Translations under genes and position numbers: made by a program
Source of the DNA: TMP-86 sp039807285
GTDB taxonomy: Bacteria; Pseudomonadota; Gammaproteobacteria; Steroidobacterales; Steroidobacteraceae
Direction of reading: 5' to 3'
Length of the DNA: 64,000 nucleotides
Assembly (NCBI GenBank): GCA_044226785.1
Contig: JBGAGK010000002.1
Span: 192,650 to 256,649 of the forward strand
The notes under the pieces: generated by a model
The model's input: only the letters and a program-made list of their open reading frames with translations
What the model was told of the DNA's origin: nothing
The model's database searches: none
In this document: piece after piece, positions 17,697-27,228 of the stretch
Layout of the letters: the number at the start of each line of letters is the position of its first letter
How positions within the stretch are numbered: the first letter of the stretch is position 1

Positions 17697-18941
17697 ATGA
17701 CCATAGAAGTGCGTGTCCCGCAGTTGCCCGAGTCCGTGGCCGATGCGACGCTCGTGACCTGGCACAAGCGCCCCGGCGATGCCGTGGCGCGTGACGAGAA
17801 CCTGGTCGATCTTGAAACCGACAAGGTCGTGCTTGAAGTCCCGGCACCGGCCAACGGAACCCTGCGTGAGATCAGACTCGAAAATGGTGCGACGGTCACG
17901 AGCGGGCAGGTGCTTGCGATTCTCGATGAAGGCGCTGCGCCGGCGGCAAAGCCGGAGACATCTACGGTGGGTGCAAAAGCGGGCCCGCAGGCACTCGCAC
18001 CGGCGACGGTTGCTCCTGCCCAGCCTGCGCAGGCTGCGGATCCGGGACCGGACACCGCTGGTGGCAAGCTCAGCCCGGCCGCCCGGCGGCTGGTGGAGGA
18101 GAACAGGCTGGATGCAGCCGGCATCGTGGGCTCCGGACGTGACGGCCGGGTGTCCAAGTCCGATGTGGTCAACCACCTGAGCGCCCGTGCGCCTCTTCCC
18201 GCAGGGCCGTCGACCGGGTCCGTGCCTCCGGTACAGAGTGGCCGCGTGGAGCAGCGGGTGGCGATGACCCGCCTGCGTCAGCGCATCGCCGAGCGCATGG
18301 TGCAGGCGCAGGCGACGCAGGCACTGCTGACCTCGTTCAATGAGGTGGATCTTTCGGCGATCAATGCGCTGCGGGCGGGATACCGGGAGGAGTTCGAGAA
18401 GCGCAACGGGGTGAAACTCGGGTTCATGTCCTTCTTCGTCAAGGCCTGCATCGAGGCATTGAAGAAATTCCCCGTCATCAATGCTTCGGTGGACGGGAGC
18501 GACATCCTGTATCACGAGTACTACGACATCGGTGTCGCGGTCTCCACCGATCGCGGGCTGATCGTACCAGTGGTGCGGGACGCGGACGGCTTGAGCTTTG
18601 CGGACATCGAAAAGGCCGTGGCGGGTTTTGCCGCGCGCGCCCGCGCAGGCTCCATCACCATGGAGGAGCTGACCGGCGGCACGTTCACCATCACCAATGG
18701 CGGTGTTTTTGGTTCGCTTCTGTCCACACCCATCGTCAATGCGCCGCAGAGCGCCATACTGGGCATGCACAAGATCCAGGAACGACCCGTGGTCGTCGCC
18801 GGCGCGGTGGTCGTCCGTCCCATGATGTACGTGGCGCTGACCTACGATCACCGCATCATCGATGGGCGCGAGGCGGTGCAGTTCCTGGTGGCGGTGAAAC
18901 AGTACCTGGAGGATCCGATGCGACTGGTGCTTTCCCTGTGA
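17697..18941 (+). CDS. sucB: Dihydrolipoyllysine succinyltransferase (E2)
   Basis: Core of the 2-oxoglutarate dehydrogenase complex, 414 residues. One N-terminal lipoyl domain carries the lipoyl-lysine Lys43 in LETDKVVLEV. An Ala/Pro-rich linker (about residues 82-120) leads to the peripheral-subunit binding domain (LSPAARRLVEENRL, about 123-136). The catalytic acyltransferase domain ends with YDHRIIDGREAVQFL, containing the active-site histidine and aspartate. It starts 35 bp after sucA and overlaps lpd by 4 bp. Confidence 0.98.
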   Translation: MTIEVRVPQLPESVADATLVTWHKRPGDAVARDENLVDLETDKVVLEVPAPANGTLREIRLENGATVTSGQVLAILDEGAAPAAKPETSTVGAKAGPQALAPATVAPAQPAQAADPGPDTAGGKLSPAARRLVEENRLDAAGIVGSGRDGRVSKSDVVNHLSARAPLPAGPSTGSVPPVQSGRVEQRVAMTRLRQRIAERMVQAQATQALLTSFNEVDLSAINALRAGYREEFEKRNGVKLGFMSFFVKACIEALKKFPVINASVDGSDILYHEYYDIGVAVSTDRGLIVPVVRDADGLSFADIEKAVAGFAARARAGSITMEELTGGTFTITNGGVFGSLLSTPIVNAPQSAILGMHKIQERPVVVAGAVVVRPMMYVALTYDHRIIDGREAVQFLVAVKQYLEDPMRLVLSL

Positions 18942-20404
18942 GTCCGGCCGAAGACACGAGCGGCGGGAAGTCCGCTTCTTCCGATTCGTTCGACGTGGTG
19001 GTCATCGGTGGTGGACCTGCCGGGTATCCGGCGGCCATTCGTGCAGCCCAGAACAAGTTGAAGGTCGCCTGCATCGACGAATGGAAGAATCGCGACGGAA
19101 CGCATGCCCTGGGCGGGACCTGCCTGAATGCCGGTTGCATACCCTCGAAGGCGTTGCTCGAATCCTCGGAGATGTATCACCGCGCCCGGCACGAGCTTGC
19201 GGTGCATGGAGTCGTCGCCTCTTCCGTCACGCTGGATCTGGCCGCGATGCAAAAGCGCCGTGCTGGCATCGTCAGGACTATGACAGGCGGAATCAGCGCC
19301 CTTTTCAAGGCCAATGGCGTGACTGCCTGCCAGGGGCACGGGCGGCTTCTGGGTGCCGGACAGGTGGAGGTGACCGGCGCCGACGGCACACGCAGGCTGC
19401 TGCGTTCCCGGCATGTCGTACTGGCGTCGGGATCGGTGCCGGTCAGGCTGAAATCCGCTCCGCACGACGACCTGCACATCGTGGATTCCTGGAATGCACT
19501 GGAGTTCGACACGGTGCCGCCACGGCTGGGCGTCATCGGTGCCGGTGTGATCGGTCTGGAACTGGGCAGCGTCTGGCGGCGCCTGGGAAGCACGGTGACC
19601 GTGATCGAGGCGCTGGACAGTTTCCTGCCCATGGCGGATCAGGCCGTGGCGAAGGAGGCGCTCAAGGGTTTCCGCAAGCTGGGTCTGGATATCAGGCTTG
19701 GCGCCCGGGTGACCCGCGCGGCAGTTCAGGACGGTGCCGTCATCGTGCAGTTTTCCGACTCGAAGGGCGAGCAGTCGGTGACCGTGGACAGACTGGTGGT
19801 GGCAGTCGGAAGGCGCCCGTTCACGGACGGGCTGATCGCGCCGGGGGTCGGAGTGAAGCTGGATGAGCGAGGGTTCATCGAAGTCGATGAACATTGCCGC
19901 ACCAGCGTACCGGATGTCTGGGCGATCGGCGATGTGGTGCGCGGACCGATGCTGGCACACAAGGGCAAGGAGGAAGGCGTCATGGTCGCCGACCTCATCG
20001 CGGGGCTGTATGGTGATGTCAATTACAGGACCATTCCGTCGGTCATCTACACGGCGCCGGAGATCGCCTGGGTCGGGCAGACCGAGGAGCAGGCCAGGGC
20101 TTCAGGCCGGCCTGTGAAGATCGGGAGCTTCCCCTTCACGGCCAGCGGCCGGGCTCGCGCCATGGAAGCAGGGAGCGGCTTCTGCAAGGTGGTGGCGGCG
20201 GCGGATGACGATGAGATCCTGGGCATACACATCATCGGACCCATGGCGGGTGAACTGATCGCCGAAGGCGTTCTGGCCATGGAATACTCGGCCAGCGCGG
20301 AGGATATCCAGCGCACCATCCATGCCCATCCGACGCTGTCGGAGGCGCTGCACGAGGCGGCGCTGGCGGTGGACAAGCGCGCCATCGATTCGATCAATCG
20401 CTGA
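18938..20404 (+). CDS. lpd: Dihydrolipoamide dehydrogenase (E3)
   Basis: FAD-dependent disulfide oxidoreductase (488 residues) that reoxidises dihydrolipoyl groups of the 2-oxoglutarate dehydrogenase complex. FAD motif VVIGGGPAGYPAAIRA is near residue 22, the redox disulfide is in GGTCLNAGCIPSKALL, the NAD motif is GVIGAGVIGLELGSVW, and the catalytic His-Glu pair is in HAHPTLSEALHEA. It begins at a GTG overlapping the sucB stop (GTGA), with about 15 extra hydrophilic residues before the fold. It may also serve pyruvate dehydrogenase or glycine cleavage. Confidence 0.97.
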   Translation: MSPAEDTSGGKSASSDSFDVVVIGGGPAGYPAAIRAAQNKLKVACIDEWKNRDGTHALGGTCLNAGCIPSKALLESSEMYHRARHELAVHGVVASSVTLDLAAMQKRRAGIVRTMTGGISALFKANGVTACQGHGRLLGAGQVEVTGADGTRRLLRSRHVVLASGSVPVRLKSAPHDDLHIVDSWNALEFDTVPPRLGVIGAGVIGLELGSVWRRLGSTVTVIEALDSFLPMADQAVAKEALKGFRKLGLDIRLGARVTRAAVQDGAVIVQFSDSKGEQSVTVDRLVVAVGRRPFTDGLIAPGVGVKLDERGFIEVDEHCRTSVPDVWAIGDVVRGPMLAHKGKEEGVMVADLIAGLYGDVNYRTIPSVIYTAPEIAWVGQTEEQARASGRPVKIGSFPFTASGRARAMEAGSGFCKVVAAADDDEILGIHIIGPMAGELIAEGVLAMEYSASAEDIQRTIHAHPTLSEALHEAALAVDKRAIDSINR

Positions 20405-20430
20405 GGGCCCTGCTCCGGTGGGCGGGTGCC

Positions 20431-22551
20431 TCAGCGCCGGCGGCGGGCGCTGATCACGTTGGGAAGTGCCGAGATCCGTGCCAACACCCGTGACATCTGC
20501 GGCATCCCCGAGACCGCGATTGAAAGGCGCATGTGTGCCAGGGCATCTTCCTTCGAGACCACGGTGTTCATGCCGCGAATGCTGATTTTCTCGTCGGCCA
20601 CCGCGGCACTGACATCACGGATCAGACCCGCCCGGTCATGGGCCTTCACTTCCAGATCCACCGGATACTGCCCCTCATGTTCCCCTCCCCAGTCGATATC
20701 GAGGATGCGCTCGGGGTGACTTTCGGCCAGGCGGGCGAAGTTCCGGCAGGATCGTGCATGGATGCTCACGCCCCGCCCCACGGCCAGGTATCCGGCGATG
20801 GCTTCCGGCGGGATGGGGCGGCAACACTTCGGGTAGCTGACCAGCAGGTCTCCGATGCCCTGCACCGGTGCGGCATCCCGATCCGGCACGGGTCGTATCC
20901 GGGCGTTTGCCGGCTTTTCGGCGCGGGCCCTCTGTACCCGCTGGATGGCGCCGGCCAATTGCGCAGCCGTGAGATCGCCTGCTCCGAGCACCTCGTGCAA
21001 TGCTCCCGCATCGGGCAGTCGCAACTCGCCGAGCAACTCCGGCATGGCCGCTGACCCCAAACCCAGCCGCTGCAATTCGCGCTCCAGCAACAGGCGGCCC
21101 TCGGTCCTGTTGGTGGACAGGTCCTGTTTGCGGAACCAGGCCTTGACCTTGGCCCGATTGCGCGCGCTGGCGAGAAATCCGGAACCCGGTGACAGCCAGT
21201 CGCGCGAGGGCTGTGGATGTTTCGAGGTGATGATGTCCACGGTGTCGCCGTGATGCAGATGGTGGCCCAGCGGCACCATGCGTCCGTTGACCCGCGCTCC
21301 GCGCGTGCGATGCCCCAGATCGCTATGCACCTGGTAGGCAAAATCCAGCGGTGTGCCGTTGGTCGGTATGTCGATGATGTCGCCCTTCGGTGAAAGCACA
21401 TAGATCCGGTCGGCAAACAGCTCCTTGCGGACCCGGTCCAGGAAATCACGATCGGCAGCGTCCTTGTCCGCCGGAGCGAGCAACGCCCGCAGCTGGTTGA
21501 TCTTTCGTGCGTAGGCGGCATCGGATCGCCCGCCCTCCTTGTAGCGCCAGTGCGAGGCCACTCCCAGTTCGCTGGCGGCGTGCATCTCGTGTGTGCGGAT
21601 CTGGATCTCCACCGGCTCGCCGTCGGGGCCGATGACGGCAGTGTGGATGGAGCGGTACTGGTTGCCTTTGGGTGTGGCGATGTAGTCATCGAATTCGCCG
21701 GGAATGAACGGCCACAGCGAGTGCACCACACCGAGTGCCGCATAGCAGTCGGCGATCGAATCCACCAGCACACGTGCCGCATGCACATCGGTCACGCGTT
21801 CGAAGGGCACCTGCTTGCGCTGCATCTTCAGCCAGATGCTGTAGATGTGCTTGGGCCGCGCACTGATCCGGGCGCTGATGCCGGCCCGGTGGAGCTGCCG
21901 GCCGAGTTCAGCCTGGAATCGCTCCAGGAACGCCTCGCGTTCGGAGCGCCGGGATTTCAGGGCGGCCGCGATGCGGCGGTATTCCGCCGGTTCGAGATAG
22001 CGGAATGCATAGTCCTCCAGTTCCCACTTGAGCTGCCAGACGCCGAGGCGGTTGGCCAGTGGTGCATACACCTCGCGGGTCTCGATGCCCAGGTGCTGCT
22101 GGGCATCCACGGATGAAGTTCGCGCTGCACGAAGACTCTGCAACTGCTCGGCCAGGCGTGCCAGCACCAGCCGGACATCGGCCACGACTGCGACCAGCAT
22201 CTTGCGAAGCGCTTCGGCCTGTCCCGGATCCAGGCCGCGCTCCGGGTTCCATCCTGCCGGCAAACCGAAACTGCCCAGCTGGTTCAGCTCACGAGCCAGT
22301 CGGATGACATGTTCTCCGAAGCGCAAGTTCGCGGCCTCGCGATCAATCCAGTGCCGTTCCAGCAGGGTGTGGATGGCCGTGGCGATCACCAGTTCATCAT
22401 CGGCTTCGAGATCGGCCAGGATCCGTGCGCTGGCAAGGCCATGCTCGCGTGCCGCGATCGCATCGGCCGGCAGTTCCCAGTCACTGATCGCGGCCAGGGC
22501 GTCCCGAAGCCGGACAGACCCTTCAGCCCGATGTGATGTCGTTGTTTCCAC
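20431..22551 (-). CDS. relA: RelA-type (p)ppGpp synthetase
   Basis: Stringent-response alarmone synthetase of 706 residues. The N-terminal hydrolase domain lacks the intact HD...ED metal-binding motif (the corresponding stretch reads FGEHVIRLARELNQLG), as in RelA rather than SpoT. The synthetase domain shows RPKHIYSIWLKM, FDDYIATPKGNQYRSIHT and VEIQIRTHEMHAASELGVASHWRYKEG. TGS, zinc-finger/helical (YPKCCRPIPPEAIAGYL) and C-terminal ACT domains follow. It probably makes pppGpp from GTP and ATP on stalled ribosomes. It lies convergent to lpd with only 26 bp between them. Confidence 0.93.
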   Translation of the reverse strand: METTTSHRAEGSVRLRDALAAISDWELPADAIAAREHGLASARILADLEADDELVIATAIHTLLERHWIDREAANLRFGEHVIRLARELNQLGSFGLPAGWNPERGLDPGQAEALRKMLVAVVADVRLVLARLAEQLQSLRAARTSSVDAQQHLGIETREVYAPLANRLGVWQLKWELEDYAFRYLEPAEYRRIAAALKSRRSEREAFLERFQAELGRQLHRAGISARISARPKHIYSIWLKMQRKQVPFERVTDVHAARVLVDSIADCYAALGVVHSLWPFIPGEFDDYIATPKGNQYRSIHTAVIGPDGEPVEIQIRTHEMHAASELGVASHWRYKEGGRSDAAYARKINQLRALLAPADKDAADRDFLDRVRKELFADRIYVLSPKGDIIDIPTNGTPLDFAYQVHSDLGHRTRGARVNGRMVPLGHHLHHGDTVDIITSKHPQPSRDWLSPGSGFLASARNRAKVKAWFRKQDLSTNRTEGRLLLERELQRLGLGSAAMPELLGELRLPDAGALHEVLGAGDLTAAQLAGAIQRVQRARAEKPANARIRPVPDRDAAPVQGIGDLLVSYPKCCRPIPPEAIAGYLAVGRGVSIHARSCRNFARLAESHPERILDIDWGGEHEGQYPVDLEVKAHDRAGLIRDVSAAVADEKISIRGMNTVVSKEDALAHMRLSIAVSGMPQMSRVLARISALPNVISARRRR

Positions 22552-22624
22552 TGGATGACAGGCTCGTCAACGGGTGGGTTTGACGGGCCAATGCCGGTAT
22601 CATAGTCGCGCAGGCAGCAATGCG

Positions 22625-23185
22625 GTGAAATCCTTGCGCATACTTGGTATCGACCCTGGCTCGCAGCGGACGGGATTTGGCATCCTGGACGTGACGGGCC
22701 AGCAATTGAACTACGTGACCAGCGGTGTCATCGGCATCCGCGGGGATGAATTCAGCATCCGCCTGAAGGAGATTTTCCGGGGTGTGAAAGATCTCGCGGC
22801 CCGGTATCGTCCCGACCAGATAGCAATCGAGCGGGTTTTCATGAATCGCAACGCGGACAGTGCGCTCAAGCTGGGGCAGGCACGCGGCGCCGCCATCTGC
22901 GGGCTGGCCGAATGCGACGCAGGCATCCATGAATACGCGCCGCGGCAGATCAAGCTGGCGGTGGTCGGCGCGGGAGGTGCGGCCAAGGAACAGGTGCAGC
23001 TCATGGTGACGAAGCTTCTGCACCTGCAGGGCCCCGTGACGGCGGATGCAGCCGATGCGCTGGCGGCCGCCATGTGCCATGCCATGCGCGCACGAGCGCC
23101 CGTGCAGGTGCAGGCTGGCAGGGCGCGCGGATCGGCTCGCGCCGCCTGGACGCTCGCCGTGAAAGCAGCCGGGAGGGTCCGGTGA
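22625..23185 (+). CDS. ruvC: Holliday junction resolvase RuvC
   Basis: Crossover-junction endonuclease of 186 residues that cleaves Holliday junctions with RuvAB. N-terminal LGIDPGSQRTGFGILD carries the first catalytic Asp, IAIERVFMNRNADSALKLGQARG the Glu region, and TADAADALAAAMCHA the C-terminal Asp pair. The GTG at 22625 is the start that gives the conserved N-terminus. Upstream, TTGACG at 22580-22585 and the TATCATAGT stretch near 22598-22606 may be its promoter, though the spacing is short. Its stop overlaps ruvA (GTGA). Confidence 0.96.
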   Translation: MKSLRILGIDPGSQRTGFGILDVTGQQLNYVTSGVIGIRGDEFSIRLKEIFRGVKDLAARYRPDQIAIERVFMNRNADSALKLGQARGAAICGLAECDAGIHEYAPRQIKLAVVGAGGAAKEQVQLMVTKLLHLQGPVTADAADALAAAMCHAMRARAPVQVQAGRARGSARAAWTLAVKAAGRVR

Positions 23186-23784
23186 TCGGGTTTCTGAAGG
23201 GGCGGATCGCTGCCAAGCACCCGCCGGGCCTGCTGCTCGACGTGAATGGCGTGGGATATGAGATCGATGCGCCGATGTCCACGTTCTACACGCTTCCCGG
23301 AACGGGAGAGGCGGTATCACTGTTCACTCATCTGGTGGTGCGTGAAGATGCCCATATCCTGTACGGTTTCGCCAGCGAGGCGGAGCGCCGTCTGTTCCGG
23401 GCATTGCTGAAGGTGTCCGGTGTGGGCCCGAAAATGGCGCTGGGAATCCTTTCTGGTGCCAGCGTCACGGATTTCCTGCGCATCGTGGAAAGCGAGGATG
23501 CAGCCCGGTTGACCCGCATCCCCGGCATCGGCAGGAAGACCGCCGAGCGGGTCATCGTGGAAATGCGTGACAGCGTGGGCCGGTTCGATTCCGGTCCGCT
23601 GGCCGCGCCGGTTGCGGGGCCGGAGGAGATCGGGGCCAGCGCGCAGGGCGAGGCGTTCGGAGCACTCCTCGCGCTGGGCTACAAGGCGCCTGAGGCGACG
23701 CGTCTTCTCAACGGCATCGACAGCGCGAACATGAGTACCGAGGAATTGATCCGGGCCGCGCTGAAATCGGCGGCCAGGGCCTGA
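23182..23784 (+). CDS. ruvA: Holliday junction DNA helicase subunit RuvA
   Basis: Tetrameric junction-recognition subunit of the RuvAB branch-migration complex, 200 residues. It begins IGFLKGRIAAKHPPGLLL. Two helix-hairpin-helix motifs are visible (VSGVGPKMALGIL and IPGIGRKTAERVIVEM), and the C-terminal RuvB-contacting domain has EAFGALLALGYKAPEATRLL. The GTG at 23182 overlaps the ruvC stop, and ruvB follows after 6 bp. Confidence 0.97.
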   Translation: MIGFLKGRIAAKHPPGLLLDVNGVGYEIDAPMSTFYTLPGTGEAVSLFTHLVVREDAHILYGFASEAERRLFRALLKVSGVGPKMALGILSGASVTDFLRIVESEDAARLTRIPGIGRKTAERVIVEMRDSVGRFDSGPLAAPVAGPEEIGASAQGEAFGALLALGYKAPEATRLLNGIDSANMSTEELIRAALKSAARA

Positions 23785-23790
23785 TCACGC

Positions 23791-24846
23791 ATGGCCATCG
23801 ACGAGGACCGTGTCATCAATGCGGGCAGTGCCCGAGAGGACGAAGTCGCCGACCGTGCGGTGAGACCGAAGTCGCTCGCCGACTACGTGGGGCAACCCAG
23901 GGTCAAGGCGCAGATGGCCATCTTCGTGCAGGCTGCGCGCCAGCGGGGTGATGCGCTGGACCATGTGCTGATCTTCGGTCCACCGGGCCTCGGCAAGACC
24001 ACACTGGCGCATATCCTGGCCAACGAGATGAAAGTGAATCTGCGCCAGACCTCCGGCCCGGTGCTGGAGCGGCCGGGCGATCTTGCCGCGCTGCTCACCA
24101 ACCTCGAGCCTCGCGATGTGCTGTTCGTGGACGAGATCCATCGCCTGAGTCCCGTGGTGGAAGAAATCCTCTATCCGGCGATGGAGGACTATCAGCTCGA
24201 CATCATGATCGGCGAGGGGCCGGGGGCCCGTTCGATCAAGCTGGACCTGCCGCCCTTCACACTGGTGGGTGCAACCACACGGGCTGGGCTGCTGACTTCC
24301 CCGCTGCGCGACCGGTTTGGAATCGTGCAGCGACTGGAGTTCTACTCCATTGGAGAACTCACCGATATCGTGGCGCGAAGCGCCTCGATCCTCAAACTCG
24401 GGATGGACCCGGCCGCGGCGGTGCGCATCGCCGAGCGTTCGCGTGGCACACCGCGCATCGCCAACCGGCTGCTGCGGAGGGTGCGGGATTTCGCCGAGGT
24501 GCGCGGCGACGGCTTCATCACGGATACCCTTGCGGTGGCGGCACTGGACATGCTCGATGTGGACCCGCAGGGATTCGATCAGCTGGATCGCAAGCTCCTG
24601 CTCACCATCATCGAGCGCTTCGACGGCGGACCCGTGGGCGTGGACAGCCTGGCGGCCTCGATGAGCGAGGAGCGTGGCACGCTGGAGGATGTGGTCGAGC
24701 CCTTCCTGATCCAGCAGGGATTCCTGACCCGGACCGCCCGTGGCCGGATGGCCACCCGTCAGGCCTATCTTCATTTCGGCATGCCGGCGCCCATCGTCGA
24801 ACGGGATCCGAATCCCGGGCTGTTCAAGGATGGTCTGGAAAGGTGA
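23791..24846 (+). CDS. ruvB: Holliday junction branch-migration ATPase RuvB
   Basis: AAA+ motor of 351 residues that drives branch migration with RuvA. RPKSLADYVGQPRVKAQMAI is the family N-terminus. Walker A is GPPGLGKTTLAHI, Walker B LFVDEIHRL, sensor-1 region GATTRAGLLTSPLRDRFG, and the winged-helix C-terminus ends RGRMATRQAYLHFG. It is the third gene of ruvCAB, and its stop overlaps the start of the ybgC-type gene. Confidence 0.98.
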   Translation: MAIDEDRVINAGSAREDEVADRAVRPKSLADYVGQPRVKAQMAIFVQAARQRGDALDHVLIFGPPGLGKTTLAHILANEMKVNLRQTSGPVLERPGDLAALLTNLEPRDVLFVDEIHRLSPVVEEILYPAMEDYQLDIMIGEGPGARSIKLDLPPFTLVGATTRAGLLTSPLRDRFGIVQRLEFYSIGELTDIVARSASILKLGMDPAAAVRIAERSRGTPRIANRLLRRVRDFAEVRGDGFITDTLAVAALDMLDVDPQGFDQLDRKLLLTIIERFDGGPVGVDSLAASMSEERGTLEDVVEPFLIQQGFLTRTARGRMATRQAYLHFGMPAPIVERDPNPGLFKDGLER

Positions 24847-25256
24847 GTGTGGCGCCGAACTTCTGCATCACCTGCCGGGTCTACTGGGAGGACACCGATG
24901 GCGGCGGGGTGGTGTATTACGCAAATTATCTCAAGTACCTCGAACGTTGCCGGAGCGATTGGCTGCGCGCAATGGGCATCGACCAGGGACGGTTGCGCGA
25001 GCAGCGGGCCTTGCAGTTTGCAGTGGTGAGCCTGAATGTGCGCTATGTCCGCCCTGCGAAGCTCGATGACGAGCTTCGCGTCAGCGCAAGGCTGGCGAAA
25101 TTCATGCCGGCGAGCATCAGTTTCGATCAGGCTGTGCATCGCGACGGGCAGACGCTGGTCGAGGCGCAAACCCGGGTTGCCTGTCTCGATTCGGCCACGT
25201 TGAAACCGCGCCCCATCCCGGTCGACCTGTTCAAGGAATGGCGAAATGAACAATGA
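24843..25256 (+). CDS. ybgC: Tol-Pal system acyl-CoA thioesterase YbgC
   Basis: Hotdog-fold thioesterase of 137 residues in the Tol-Pal operon. The signature YWEDTDGGGVVYYANYLKYLER contains the catalytic Asp and the YANYLK motif of the 4-hydroxybenzoyl-CoA-thioesterase/YbgC group. It starts at GTG 24843, overlapping ruvB, and its 3' end overlaps tolQ by 11 bp. The family hydrolyses acyl-CoA or acyl-ACP at the membrane; its exact role in Tol-Pal is unsettled. Confidence 0.93.
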   Translation: MSVAPNFCITCRVYWEDTDGGGVVYYANYLKYLERCRSDWLRAMGIDQGRLREQRALQFAVVSLNVRYVRPAKLDDELRVSARLAKFMPASISFDQAVHRDGQTLVEAQTRVACLDSATLKPRPIPVDLFKEWRNEQ

Positions 25257-25950
25257 TCTTTCGATCTGGAATCTCGTGCTTGGCGCGAGTCCGGTGGTGC
25301 AGGCGGTGCTCGCCCTGCTGCTGCTGGCATCGCTGGCATCGTGGTCGGTGATCCTGCGCAAGCGCGGCGTCATCGGACGGTCGCGCCGCGCGGCGGATCA
25401 ATTCGAGACCGATTTCTGGTCGGGCGGTGATCTGAACGAGCTGTATCGGCGCATCGATGCCCGGGGGCGCGAAGGCACTGGCATGGAGAGCATCTTCAGC
25501 TCCGGTTACCGCGAGTTCAGCCGGCTGCGGCAGCAGGATCTTCCCTCCGACGAACTGCTCGAGGGCTCGCGCCGCGCCATGCGCGTGTCCCAGCTGCGCG
25601 AGATCGACCGCCTCGAGCAGAGCCTGGCCATGCTGGCCACGGTGGGCTCGACCAGTCCCTATGTCGGATTGTTCGGCACCGTGTGGGGCATCATGAGTGC
25701 CTTCCACAATCTGGGCAACGTGCAGCAGGCGACGCTGGCCGCAGTGGCACCCGGCATCGCCGAGGCCCTGGTGGCCACCGCAATCGGCCTGGTCGCGGCC
25801 ATCCCTGCGGTCATTGCATACAACCGGTTTGCGGACCAGGTGAGCCGCCTGGAGTTGCGGTTCGATACCTTCATGGAGGAATTCTCCACCATCCTGCAGC
25901 GCAATTCCGGTGCGAGGGTCGCGCCGGCCGATTCACGGGCACCGCGCTGA
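25246..25950 (+). CDS. tolQ: Tol-Pal system proton channel subunit TolQ
   Basis: Inner-membrane protein of 234 residues in the MotA/TolQ/ExbB family, part of the TolQR proton-driven motor. The first TM lies at about residues 17-37, the conserved STSPYVGLFGTVWGIM motif starts TM2 near residue 128, and TM3 contains GIAEALVATAIGLVAAIPAVIAYN. Its stop overlaps the tolR start. Tol-Pal organises outer-membrane constriction at division. Confidence 0.97.
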   Translation: MNNDLSIWNLVLGASPVVQAVLALLLLASLASWSVILRKRGVIGRSRRAADQFETDFWSGGDLNELYRRIDARGREGTGMESIFSSGYREFSRLRQQDLPSDELLEGSRRAMRVSQLREIDRLEQSLAMLATVGSTSPYVGLFGTVWGIMSAFHNLGNVQQATLAAVAPGIAEALVATAIGLVAAIPAVIAYNRFADQVSRLELRFDTFMEEFSTILQRNSGARVAPADSRAPR

Positions 25951-26414
25951 TGGCCGGCCTCGTGCGCCGCCGACGCCTGATGGGCGAGATCAACGTCGTA
26001 CCGTATATCGACGTGATGCTGGTGTTGCTCATCGTCTTCATGATCACGGCTCCGCTCCTCACGCAGGGGGTCAAGGTCGATCTGCCGCAGGCCAGCGCGG
26101 AGCCCATCGACGAGGAGTTCCTGCAGAAGCACGAGCCGCTGGTGATCACGGTGGATCGGGGCGGGAACCTCTACCTCAACATGGGACGAACGCCGGATCA
26201 GCCCGCCTCTCAGGCCACGATCAGTGCGCGAGTGGGCGCGGTCCTGCGCCGGGACCCGAAGACCCCCATCCTGGTCCGCGCCGACACGACAGTGGCCTAC
26301 GGTCAGGTGGTGCGCGTCATGGCTCTGCTCCAGCACGCTGGTGCGCCCAAGGTGGGATTGCTCACCGACCCCCAGAAGCCTCGCAGGCGCGGGGCAGGTG
26401 AGCCGTCGAACTGA
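25950..26414 (+). CDS. tolR: Tol-Pal system proton channel subunit TolR
   Basis: ExbD/TolR-family protein of 154 residues. A short cytoplasmic tail precedes one TM helix (about residues 18-38) that starts with NVVPYIDVMLVLLIVFMI, including the proton-relay aspartate. The periplasmic domain follows (VDLPQASAEPI, VITVDRGGNLYLNMG). The ATG at 25950 overlaps the tolQ stop; further upstream in-frame codons lie inside tolQ and were rejected. Confidence 0.97.
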   Translation: MAGLVRRRRLMGEINVVPYIDVMLVLLIVFMITAPLLTQGVKVDLPQASAEPIDEEFLQKHEPLVITVDRGGNLYLNMGRTPDQPASQATISARVGAVLRRDPKTPILVRADTTVAYGQVVRVMALLQHAGAPKVGLLTDPQKPRRRGAGEPSN

Positions 26415-26415
26415 C

Positions 26416-27228
26416 ATGAGCGACACGCTGCGCGAGTACTCCTTCCCCATGGTGGGATCAGCGGTGCTGCATGCCACGATGCTGGTGGCACTGGCGCTGG
26501 TGGCGCGCATGACCTTTCATCGGTCTGCGCCGGCTTCACCGGGACCGTCGATCGATGCGGTGACGGTCGACTCGCAGCTGTTGCTGAATGCGCAGCAGGC
26601 AAAGGCGCGCAAGGCCGCGCAGGCCATGGAACAGGAGCGGCAGCGCGAGGAAGAACAGCAGCGGCTCCTGGAGCAGCAGCAGGCCGAGGCGCAGCACAGG
26701 GTGGACCAGGCGAAAGCGGCCGCGCAGCAGAAGCAGGCAGCGCAGCGCGCCGCAGACTTGCAGGCAACCGCCCTGAAGGCGAAGCAGCTTGCCGCCCACC
26801 AGGCAGCAGCAGCCAGGGCCGAGGCGGCTGAGAAGCAGCGTGCCGATGCCACCCGCGCAGCGGCTGAACAGAAGGCGGCGGCGGCCAGGGCCGAGGGGGA
26901 ACTGCGGCGGCAGATGGCCGAGGAGGAACGGCTCAGTGCATTGCAGTCCGGTCCTCAGCAGGCCAGCTACATCGCGGCCATCCAGAATCGCATCACCCGG
27001 GCCTGGCTGCGCCCCGCTTCGGCCCGCCCGGGCATCGTATGCACCATCCAGGTGACCCAGATCCCCGGGGGCGAGGTCACCAGCGCGCACGTGACCGATT
27101 GCAATGGCGATGAGGCAGTGCGACAGTCGGTGGAAAATGCAGTCTACCGTGCTTCGCCCCTGCCCATGCCTCCCGACCCGGCCCTGTTCCAACGCAACCT
27201 GACCCTGGTGTTCAAACCCAATGAATAG
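26416..27228 (+). CDS. tolA: Tol-Pal system transperiplasmic protein TolA
   Basis: Links the TolQR motor to TolB-Pal. The 270 residues divide into an N-terminal TM (about 14-34), a long Ala/Gln/Glu/Lys-rich helix (about 55-175, repeats such as EAAEKQRADATRAAAEQK) and a compact C-terminal domain (SYIAAIQNRITRAWLRP to the end). It is shorter than the E. coli protein (421 residues) because of a shorter helical arm. The start one base after the tolR stop was chosen for the TM and spacing. Confidence 0.95.
   Translation: MSDTLREYSFPMVGSAVLHATMLVALALVARMTFHRSAPASPGPSIDAVTVDSQLLLNAQQAKARKAAQAMEQERQREEEQQRLLEQQQAEAQHRVDQAKAAAQQKQAAQRAADLQATALKAKQLAAHQAAAARAEAAEKQRADATRAAAEQKAAAARAEGELRRQMAEEERLSALQSGPQQASYIAAIQNRITRAWLRPASARPGIVCTIQVTQIPGGEVTSAHVTDCNGDEAVRQSVENAVYRASPLPMPPDPALFQRNLTLVFKPNE

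Noticed and set aside
20405..20430. Terminator between lpd and relA
   Set aside because: The 26-bp gap is G-rich, but I find no convincing stem with a U-tract.
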